Shown here: piece after piece, positions 1 to 6,640 of the stretch | Position numbering within the stretch: position 1 is the stretch's first letter | Layout of the letters: the number at the start of each line of letters is the position of its first letter | Source of the DNA: Nitriliruptoraceae bacterium | Lineage (GTDB): Bacteria > Actinomycetota > Nitriliruptoria > Nitriliruptorales > Nitriliruptoraceae | Assembly: GCA_007125475.1 (NCBI GenBank) | Contig: SLDB01000280.1 | Location: 1-6,640, forward strand | DNA: 6,640 nt | Direction of reading: 5' to 3' | Made by a program: the position numbers and the translations under genes | Notes under the pieces: model-generated | What the model was told of the DNA's origin: nothing | Databases searched by the model: none | What the model saw: only the letters and a program-made list of their open reading frames with translations

Positions 1-62
1 TCCATGCGGTGGGTCGGGCAGGCCGCGACCTCCAACCGGGTGATCGGCTCGGTGCGGCTCAT
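1..62 (-). CDS. 5' end of an unidentified gene (partial)
   Basis: Only the first 20 codons are in the window, and the gene continues past the left edge. The ATG at 62-60 is preceded by a good Shine-Dalgarno sequence, AGGAG at 73-69, with six bases between it and the start. The frame stays open to the edge, beginning M-S-R-T-E-P-I-T-R-L and containing a Cys-Pro-Thr-His stretch near residues 15-18. It lies 48 bp downstream of the ychF stop on the same strand, so it may be co-transcribed with ychF unless the hairpin between them ends transcription. Too little is present to name a family. The call rests on the ribosome binding site and position, not on similarity. Confidence 0.6.
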   Translation of the reverse strand, partial: MSRTEPITRLEVAACPTHRM

Positions 63-81
63 CGTGGTCTCCTGCGGTGGT

Positions 82-98
82 GGTGCCGGGGCGGCACC
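82..98 (-). terminator. Possible hairpin terminator or attenuator after ychF
   Basis: A perfect 6-bp GC-rich inverted repeat (GGTGCC, 5-base loop, GGCACC) lies 12 bases after the ychF stop and ahead of the ribosome binding site of the next minus-strand gene. There is no T-run after it on the minus strand, so it is not a textbook intrinsic terminator. Hairpins without a U-tail are common at gene ends in high-GC actinobacteria. It could also be chance in such GC-rich DNA. Confidence 0.3.
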
Positions 99-110
99 GG
101 TCGGTGTCGG

Positions 111-1202
111 TCAGACGTTGAAGCGGAAGTGGACGACGTCGCCGTCGGCGACGATGTAGTCCTTGCCCTCGACCCGCAGACGGCCGGCGTCGCGTGCCGC
201 CGCCTCCGAGCCGAGTCGGTCGTAGTCGTCGAACGCGATCACCTCGGCACGGATGAACCCGCGTTCGAAGTCGGTGTGGATCTCCCGGGCCGCCCGTGGC
301 GCGGTCGAGCCGGCGGGCACCGTCCAGGCCCGGGTCTCCTTGGGGCCGGCGGTGAAGAACGTGAGCAACCCCAGCAGCGAGTAGGCGTGGGCGATGAGCC
401 GTTGCAGCCCACTGGCTTCGACGCCGAGGTCGTGGAGGTACTCGGCCCGTTCGTCGTCATCGAGCTCGGCGAGCTCCGCCTCGACCTGGGCGGAGACCAC
501 GACCACCTCGGCGTCTTCGGTGGCGGCGGCGGCGCGGACCGCCTCGACGTGGTGGTTCCCGGTGGCGAGGTCCTCCTCGGCGACGTTCGCGGCGTACAGA
601 ACCGGCTTGTCGCTGAGCAGGGAGAGCTCGCGGCGCAGGGTGGGGTCGAGCTCGCCGGTGAACCCGCGCGCCACCGCGCCGTCGGCGAGGTGACGGTGGA
701 GCGCCTCGAGCTGGTCTGCCTGGCGCAGGACGTCCTTGTCGCCGGACTTCCTGGCGCGCTGGGCACGCTCGAGTCGACGCTCGACGGTCTCGAGGTCCTT
801 GAGCACCAGCTCGGTGGTGATCACCTCGATGTCGCGGGCCGGGTCGATGCTGCCGTCGACGTGGACGACGTCGTCGTCCTCGAAGCAGCGCACCACGTGA
901 CACACCGCGTCGACCTCGCGGATGTGGGCGAGGAACTGGTTGCCCAGCCCTTCCCCCTGGGAGGCGCCGGCGACGAGGCCGGCGATGTCGACGAACTCGA
1001 TCGCGGTCGGGACGACCTTCGCCGACCCGGCCAGCTCGGCGAGGCGGTCCAGGCGAGGGTCGGGGACCCCGACGACCCCGATGTTGGGGTCGATGGTGCA
1101 GAACGGGAAGTTCGCGGCGTCCGCGCCGGCCTGCGAGACGGCGTTGAACAGCGTCGACTTCCCGACGTTGGGCAGGCCTACGAGACCGACCTGTACCGCC
1201 AT
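111..1202 (-). CDS. ychF: YchF/OLA1 family redox-regulated nucleotide-binding protein
   Basis: This encodes a 363-residue cytoplasmic TRAFAC-class P-loop protein, the same length as E. coli YchF. The family binds ribosomes, prefers ATP over GTP and acts as a negative regulator in oxidative-stress responses. The P-loop GLPNVGKS is at residues 9-16, the G3 motif DIAGL at 72-76 with the following glycine-rich segment, and the G4 position reads NVAE (206-209) instead of NKxD, the hallmark of the altered base specificity. A helical domain (about 130-200) is inserted in the G domain. A C-terminal TGS-type domain (about 278-363) ends in the conserved FRFNV. The ATG at 1202 was chosen because MAVQVGLVGLPNVGKS is the family N-terminus and AAGG (1214-1211) lies eight bases upstream; the frame stays open further upstream, but that stretch resembles no protein. 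It is divergent from nucS. The gene appears intact and ordinary. Confidence 0.97.
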   Translation of the reverse strand: MAVQVGLVGLPNVGKSTLFNAVSQAGADAANFPFCTIDPNIGVVGVPDPRLDRLAELAGSAKVVPTAIEFVDIAGLVAGASQGEGLGNQFLAHIREVDAVCHVVRCFEDDDVVHVDGSIDPARDIEVITTELVLKDLETVERRLERAQRARKSGDKDVLRQADQLEALHRHLADGAVARGFTGELDPTLRRELSLLSDKPVLYAANVAEEDLATGNHHVEAVRAAAATEDAEVVVVSAQVEAELAELDDDERAEYLHDLGVEASGLQRLIAHAYSLLGLLTFFTAGPKETRAWTVPAGSTAPRAAREIHTDFERGFIRAEVIAFDDYDRLGSEAAARDAGRLRVEGKDYIVADGDVVHFRFNV

Positions 1203-1368
1203 GCGCTCCGCCTTGCCGTTCGAGCGCACCGCCGGCGGCGGCGCGCGTGACCCGGCACCCGTCGTCGGGGTGGTCGGGTCGTGCCAGGGGTGTGTCCGGC
1301 CGCGTCGTTCGGGCCCAGGAGGGATCGCCGGTGTGCGGAGGATGCCGCCGACGCGATCCGCTGGCAGA

Positions 1369-1376
1369 AGGCTACC
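1369..1376 (-). promoter_or_regulatory. Candidate -10 region for ychF (GGTAGCCT)
   Basis: On the minus strand GGTAGCCT contains a TAnnnT hexamer, the usual actinobacterial -10 shape. Transcription would begin near 1362 and give a leader of about 160 nt before ychF. I see no convincing -35 box. The same GG-TAGCnT octamer occurs upstream of nucS and hemQ. The rest of the 1203-1449 intergenic stretch holds no gene or strong hairpin that I can support. Confidence 0.28.
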
Positions 1377-1432
1377 GCCCTCGACGCCCGCTCCGGCCCC
1401 CGGTGGTGCGGGTCTGGCGGCCGGCCGTCGCT

Positions 1433-1440
1433 GGTAGCGT
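1433..1440 (+). promoter_or_regulatory. Candidate -10 region for nucS (GGTAGCGT)
   Basis: GGTAGCGT contains TAGCGT at 1435-1440, ending nine bases before the nucS ATG. Initiation seven bases downstream would fall at A1447, giving a nearly leaderless mRNA. This fits the absence of a clear Shine-Dalgarno sequence before nucS; leaderless genes are common in Actinomycetota. No clear -35 box is visible. Confidence 0.4.
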
Positions 1441-1449
1441 CCGGCGATC

Positions 1450-2109
1450 ATGCGACTCCTGGTCACCCGGTGCTCGGCGACGTACGACGGCCGCCTCTCC
1501 TCCACGTTGTCGGAGGCCGTCCGCCTGGTGATGGTGAAGGCCGACGGCTGTGTCGCGATCCACGCCGACGTCGGTGCCTACAAGCCGTTGAACTGGATGA
1601 ACGCCCCGAACTCCCTCACCGACGAGGGGGACCGCTGGGTGGTCACCAACCCGAAGGGCGAACGGCTGGTCATCGAGTTGCACGAGGTCCTCGAGGACGT
1701 CAGCTACGAGCTCGACACCGACCGCGGCCTCACCCTCGACGGGGTGGAGTCGGAGCTGCAGGCACTCCTCGCCGAGCACCCGGCGCACCTGGAGGTCGGG
1801 CTGACCTGCGTGCAACGCGAGTTCCGCACCGATCTGGGGCCGGTCGACCTGTTGTGCCGGGACCCCGACGGTGGCGCCGTGGCGGTGGAGGTGAAGCGGA
1901 TCGGCGAGATCGACGGCGTCGAACAGCTCACCCGGTACCTCGAGCGTCTGCAACGCGACCCGCTGCTGGCCCCCGTCCGGGGGCTGTTCGCCGCCACCAC
2001 CGTCCGACCGCAGGCACGGGTGCTGGCCGAGTCGCGGGGGATCGGCTGGGTCGAGGTCGACCTCGGGGTCCTCCGCGGCGAGGAGGAGCCCCACCCGCGC
2101 CTGTTCTAG
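1450..2109 (+). CDS. nucS: Endonuclease NucS/EndoMS, mismatch-specific
   Basis: This encodes a 219-residue nuclease of the NucS/EndoMS family. In actinobacteria lacking MutS/MutL it performs non-canonical mismatch repair, cutting both strands at mismatches such as G-T, G-G and T-T. The N-terminal DNA-binding/dimerisation domain (about 1-115) carries the family motif YKPLNWM (44-50), including the tryptophan equivalent to the one that contacts the flipped base. The C-terminal RecB-like PD-(D/E)xK domain has GPVDLL with D133 and AVEVKR with E147 and K149; the 14- and 2-residue spacings match the Pyrococcus catalytic residues D160, E174 and K176. EIDGVEQLTRYLE (153-165) follows. The protein ends in RLF, the family's sliding-clamp-binding tail. 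The ATG at 1450 gives the expected N-terminus, but no strong ribosome binding site precedes it, so it may be leaderless. It is divergent from ychF and convergent with the Nudix gene, with 4 bp of overlap. Confidence 0.97.
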   Translation: MRLLVTRCSATYDGRLSSTLSEAVRLVMVKADGCVAIHADVGAYKPLNWMNAPNSLTDEGDRWVVTNPKGERLVIELHEVLEDVSYELDTDRGLTLDGVESELQALLAEHPAHLEVGLTCVQREFRTDLGPVDLLCRDPDGGAVAVEVKRIGEIDGVEQLTRYLERLQRDPLLAPVRGLFAATTVRPQARVLAESRGIGWVEVDLGVLRGEEEPHPRLF

Positions 2110-2116
2110 CGCCGCG
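2074..2116. terminator. Weak inverted repeat across the nucS/Nudix stops
   Basis: CGCGGCG at 2074-2080 pairs perfectly with CGCCGCG at 2110-2116, around a 29-base loop that contains both stop codons. An alternative pairing joins CTCCGC (2071-2076) to GCGGAG (2121-2126). Such a structure could slow polymerases from either side of this convergent junction. There is no T-run, the loop is long, and short complementary blocks are expected in GC-rich DNA, so support is weak. Confidence 0.18.
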
Positions 2117-2690
2117 ACCTGCGGAGGGCGGCCAGCAGCGAGGCGTCGCCGTGGACGGCCGCCTCGGCGAGGGTGAACCAGGCGACGTCGGGGGATTCGC
2201 CGTCGGCGGGGTTCGGGGTGGCTCCGCCCGGTGCCGACAGGCCGTAGCGCAGGTCGAGGTGGATGTGGCCCCCGGGCCCCGGGTGGACGTCGAGGTGCAC
2301 CAGGCGCGGGCCGTCCGCCGGGTGTCGGGCGTCGACCCCGGTCTCCTCGACGGCCTCGCGTCGGGCGGCGTCGGCCGCCTCCTCACCCGGGTCGAGGTGT
2401 CCGCCCGGCTGCAGCCACACCCCGAGGCGCTTGTGACGGTGCAGCAGCACCCGGCCGGCGCCGTCACGGATCAACGCCGAGCCGGTGACGTGGACGGGAC
2501 CGGAGTCCCGGTCGAACGGGTCGGCCAGACGTGCCAGCAGCCGCCGCGTGCGGTGCAGGGACGCCGCCTCGACGGCGTCGGCCGGGCGATGGGCGTCGAG
2601 CTCGGTGATCAACCGCGCCCGCCGAGGATCCTCGTGAGGCGTCCTGGCACCCGACGGTGAGGGGACGGGTCCCCGCGGGGCGCGGCTCAC
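2106..2690 (-). CDS. Nudix hydrolase, substrate unknown
   Basis: This encodes a 194-residue protein with a complete Nudix box at residues 97-119: G97, E103, R111-E112, E115-E116 and G118, matching GX5EX7REUXEEXGU. The glutamates bind the divalent metal used to hydrolyse a nucleoside-diphosphate-linked substrate. The Nudix fold begins near 66 (VHVTGSALI) and runs through LHRHKRLGVWLQPGGHLDPGEE. An Arg/Ala-rich helical segment of about 60 residues precedes it. Nothing in the box identifies the substrate, so MutT-like dNTP cleaning, NDP-sugar or cofactor hydrolysis all remain possible. The start is GTG at 2690, whose GTGA overlaps the hemQ stop by four bases. No strong Shine-Dalgarno sequence is present, so translation probably depends on coupling to hemQ. 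No other methionine occurs in the protein. The C-terminus is basic (RRSRR), and its stop shares the CTAG palindrome with the nucS stop. Confidence 0.93.
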   Translation of the reverse strand: MSRAPRGPVPSPSGARTPHEDPRRARLITELDAHRPADAVEAASLHRTRRLLARLADPFDRDSGPVHVTGSALIRDGAGRVLLHRHKRLGVWLQPGGHLDPGEEAADAARREAVEETGVDARHPADGPRLVHLDVHPGPGGHIHLDLRYGLSAPGGATPNPADGESPDVAWFTLAEAAVHGDASLLAALRRSRR

Positions 2691-3490
2691 GCCCGGCGGT
2701 CGAGGCCGATCTCGGTGACCAGATCGGCCGGTTCCCGGCGTACCCCGATCACGAACGGCCCGAACTCCGCGTAGCGCACCGACGCCTCGTCGTAGCGCAT
2801 CGTGTACACGATCGACTTCACGTCGGCGATGTCGTGGGCGAACAGCGAGACGCCGTACTCCCAGTCGTCCAACCCGGTCGAGCCGGTCACCAGCTGCAAC
2901 ACGCGCCCGGTGTAGGCCCGGCCGCTGCGGCCGTGCTCGCCCATCAGGCGCTTGCGCTCCTCGAAGTCCAGCGCGTACCAGTTGTCGTCACCCTGCCGCC
3001 GGTGCGACATCGGGTAGAAGCACAGCAGCGGCCAGTCCTCGGGCATCCGCGGGTGGAGCTTGCTCTCGGTGTAGGCCTCCATGCGTTCGGCGAACTGCTC
3101 CACCCGGCGCTCGAGCTCCTCGCCCTCGAGGCCTTTGGCGGCCATCGCCTCGCGGTACTGCTCGGGGGTGTCGGTGTAGGCGCTGCCTTCGGTGAGGGAG
3201 AGGTACGAGGACGTCAACGACACCGCCGGCGCCGCCGAGGTGGCCTGCACCTGGGTCTGCAGCTGACGCAGCTCGGTGACGTCCTCGTCGAGGGCCATCA
3301 GCAGCACGTCGCCCTTGTGACCGATCGCGGTGAAGACGTGGAGCTGGAGGCGTTCCTGCCACCGTTCGAGGACCGCGGCGAACTCCTTGGCGGCGCTGTC
3401 GGGGAGCTGCGGGACCGCGGCGTGGTCGACGGACAACAGCAGGTGCAGCACTCCCCAGCCGGTGCCGGGCGTGACGGGCGCGAGTGCCAT
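2687..3490 (-). CDS. hemQ: Coproheme decarboxylase (HemQ/ChdC)
   Basis: This encodes a 267-residue member of the chlorite dismutase-like superfamily. The enzyme decarboxylates iron-coproporphyrin III (coproheme) to heme b in the cytoplasm, using peroxide, as the last step of the coproporphyrin-dependent pathway. The match to heme-synthesis members includes YPM at 159-161 with probable catalytic Y159, and proximal heme ligand H186 in GEHGRSGR. Q199, R232 and S237 fall where Listeria HemQ has Q187, R220 and S225 (constant offset 12). The position of Listeria K151 is H163. The Y-to-H spacing of 27 is the Bacillota pattern, not that of Mycobacterium or Corynebacterium. The ATG at 3490 has GGAG (3499-3496) five bases upstream. 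It lies 52 bp after gpmA and overlaps the Nudix start by four bases. No other heme genes are nearby. Chlorite dismutase activity is unlikely given the coproheme-specific residues. Confidence 0.93.
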   Translation of the reverse strand: MALAPVTPGTGWGVLHLLLSVDHAAVPQLPDSAAKEFAAVLERWQERLQLHVFTAIGHKGDVLLMALDEDVTELRQLQTQVQATSAAPAVSLTSSYLSLTEGSAYTDTPEQYREAMAAKGLEGEELERRVEQFAERMEAYTESKLHPRMPEDWPLLCFYPMSHRRQGDDNWYALDFEERKRLMGEHGRSGRAYTGRVLQLVTGSTGLDDWEYGVSLFAHDIADVKSIVYTMRYDEASVRYAEFGPFVIGVRREPADLVTEIGLDRRA

Positions 3491-3529
3491 GGCAGCTCCG
3501 AACGGCGCGGTGTCGGTGGGCTCTCCGGC

Positions 3530-3537
3530 ATGCTACC
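3530..3537 (-). promoter_or_regulatory. Candidate internal promoter for hemQ (GGTAGCAT)
   Basis: In the 52-bp gap between gpmA and hemQ, the minus strand reads GGTAGCAT. Its TAGCAT hexamer would place initiation near 3523 and give a leader of about 33 nt with GGAG before the hemQ ATG. It could let hemQ-Nudix be transcribed independently of gpmA. No -35 box is evident, and read-through from gpmA alone would also explain expression. Confidence 0.33.
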
Positions 3538-3542
3538 GGCGC

Positions 3543-4148
3543 CTACTCGAGGATCTCCTTGCCACGCACGGTCCCGTCGACGTCGAGGTCGTACACCAGC
3601 GGGACCCCGGTGCCGAGGTTGAGTTGCAGCACCTCGTCCTCGTCGAGGTCGTCGAGGCGCATCACGATCGAGCGGTTGGAGTTGCCGTGCGCGACGACCA
3701 GGACGTCCTTGCCCTGGGCGATGTCGCCGAGGATCGCGCGCTCGAAGAACGGCAGGGTCCGGGCGGCGGTGTCCTTGAGCGCCTCGCCGTTCGGCGGCGG
3801 GGTGGCGTAGGACCGTCGCCAGATCAGCACCTGCTCGTCGCCGTACTTCGCGGCCGTCTCGGCCTTGTTCAACCCCTGCAGATCGCCGTAGTGACGCTCG
3901 TTGAGTGCCTGGTCACGGATCACCGGAGGATCGATCCCGGCGACCTGCTGGATCAGCGCCAACGTCTCCTGGGCGCGGGAGAGCGTCGAGGTGTACGCGA
4001 TGTCGAAGCTGCGGCCGTGGAGGCGCTCACCGGCCGCCCGGGCCTCCTCGCGTCCGGTGTCGGTGAGCGGGACGTCGATCCAGCCGGTGAAGCGGTTCTC
4101 GAGGTTCCACAGCGACTGGCCGTGACGGACGAGGACGAGCGACGGCAT
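3543..4148 (-). CDS. gpmA: 2,3-bisphosphoglycerate-dependent phosphoglycerate mutase, short form
   Basis: This encodes a 201-residue cytoplasmic histidine-phosphatase superfamily enzyme that interconverts 3- and 2-phosphoglycerate in glycolysis and gluconeogenesis through a phosphohistidine. Visible motifs are RHG (8-10) with phospho-acceptor H9, ENRFTGWIDVPLT (17-29), R58 in LSRAQ, LNERHYGDLQGLNKAE (82-97) with acid/base E84, WRRSYATPPP (110-119), and VAHGNS (152-157) with H154. NERHYG and WRRSY distinguish true mutases from generic phosphatases of this fold. Typical bacterial and actinobacterial GpmA is about 245-250 residues; here the long loop after TPPP is absent, as in the roughly 205-residue alphaproteobacterial forms. 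The ATG at 4148 has GAAGGG (4160-4155) six bases upstream. The gene leads the gpmA-hemQ-Nudix cluster and is divergent from acnA. Confidence 0.96.
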   Translation of the reverse strand: MPSLVLVRHGQSLWNLENRFTGWIDVPLTDTGREEARAAGERLHGRSFDIAYTSTLSRAQETLALIQQVAGIDPPVIRDQALNERHYGDLQGLNKAETAAKYGDEQVLIWRRSYATPPPNGEALKDTAARTLPFFERAILGDIAQGKDVLVVAHGNSNRSIVMRLDDLDEDEVLQLNLGTGVPLVYDLDVDGTVRGKEILE

Positions 4149-4182
4149 CCGGGACCCTTCACGCGGCGGCGGGTGCCACGGC

Positions 4183-4188
4183 AGCGTA
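4183..4188 (-). promoter_or_regulatory. Candidate -10 box for gpmA (TACGCT)
   Basis: On the minus strand TACGCT fits TAnnnT. Initiation seven bases downstream would be near 4176, leaving a 28-nt leader that includes the GAAGGG ribosome binding site. No convincing -35 box is present. Support comes mainly from the matching element on the acnA side at an almost identical distance from its start. Confidence 0.38.
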
Positions 4189-4228
4189 CTCGTCGGATTC
4201 CGGCTCCCGGCCCGGCACAGGGGTCGGG

Positions 4229-4234
4229 TACGGT
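4229..4234 (+). promoter_or_regulatory. Candidate -10 box for acnA (TACGGT)
   Basis: TACGGT fits TAnnnT. Initiation would be near A4241, leaving a leader of about 29 nt that contains AAGGAG before the acnA GTG. No clear -35 box is visible. An ATG at 4242 right at the predicted start could open a short overlapping frame. Confidence 0.4.
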
Positions 4235-4269
4235 GCCGTCAATGGTGAGCCGCGTCCCAAGGAGCCCTC

Positions 4270-6640
<2,371 letters not shown>

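Larger units (their letters stand above)
4178..4239. repeat. Inverted repeat spanning the gpmA/acnA divergent promoters
   Basis: The arms are ACGGCAGCGTAC at 4178-4189 and GTACGGTGCCGT at 4228-4239. They are reverse complements at 11 of 12 positions, separated by 38 bp. Read outward, each strand therefore shows GTACGSTGCCGT (S is C or G), with the embedded TAnnnT hexamer ending 34 bases before the gpmA ATG and 35 bases before the acnA GTG. The symmetry could reflect duplicated -10 regions or binding sites for one regulator that serves both genes. Confidence 0.5.

Noticed and set aside
1227..1246. GC-rich GCCGGCGGCGGCGCGC run in the ychF leader
   Set aside because: It is short low-complexity sequence with no ordered stem or repeat unit beyond what GC bias gives.
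9..1250. Long plus-strand open frame opposite ychF
   Set aside because: It is an antisense shadow of a clearly conserved gene in high-GC DNA. The translation is Gly/Val/Arg-rich with no recognisable domain and no ribosome binding site.
1254..1285. GGCAC...GTGCC inverted repeat in the ychF leader
   Set aside because: A five-base stem with a 22-base loop is too weak to call a riboswitch or attenuator, and no known aptamer pattern is visible.
1203..1505. Upstream extension of the ychF frame by about 100 codons
   Set aside because: The frame is open only because of high GC. The added residues match nothing, would overlap nucS, and the family N-terminus begins at 1202.
1281..2660. Plus-strand open frame of 459 codons across nucS and the Nudix gene
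   Set aside because: It overlaps nucS in another frame and runs antisense to the Nudix gene, and its translation is Arg/Gly/Pro-rich low complexity.

Overview
The window is a compact, high-GC stretch of bacterial chromosome carrying housekeeping genes. Several points suggest Actinomycetota: a NucS/EndoMS endonuclease with a C-terminal clamp-binding tail, an aconitase with a long Pro/Ser/Thr-rich linker, heavy third-position G/C, and TAnnnT-type -10 hexamers. Two genes do not look like the usual actinobacterial versions. The phosphoglycerate mutase is the short, loop-less form, and the coproheme decarboxylase has Bacillota-type active-site spacing. That would fit a deep-branching lineage such as Acidimicrobiia better than Mycobacteriales or Streptomycetales, but this placement is inference.

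Layout, left to right. At the left edge is the 5' end of an unidentified minus-strand gene (1-62). Next comes ychF on the minus strand (111-1202), encoding the OLA1-type nucleotide-binding protein. A 247-bp divergent intergenic region (1203-1449) separates it from nucS on the plus strand (1450-2109), the non-canonical mismatch-repair endonuclease. NucS runs head-on into a minus-strand cluster transcribed gpmA (3543-4148), hemQ (2687-3490), then a Nudix hydrolase (2106-2690). The nucS and Nudix stop codons are both read from one CTAG palindrome. The Nudix start and hemQ stop overlap as GTGA, so those two genes are probably translationally coupled. A 121-bp divergent control region (4149-4269) separates gpmA from acnA, the aconitase, which starts at 4270 on the plus strand and runs off the right edge with about 790 residues present.

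The genes do not form one obvious pathway. They cover central carbon metabolism (phosphoglycerate mutase, aconitase), heme synthesis by the coproporphyrin-dependent route (HemQ), DNA mismatch correction (NucS), nucleotide-type pyrophosphate hydrolysis (Nudix) and ribosome-associated stress signalling (YchF). I see no mobile element, CRISPR array, RNA gene or candidate novel defence or biosynthetic system. The most interesting signals are regulatory: a shared element arranged as an inverted repeat between gpmA and acnA, and a GGTAGCnT octamer seen only at three gene-upstream sites. Two family-level oddities (short GpmA, Bacillota-like HemQ spacing) also deserve checking.
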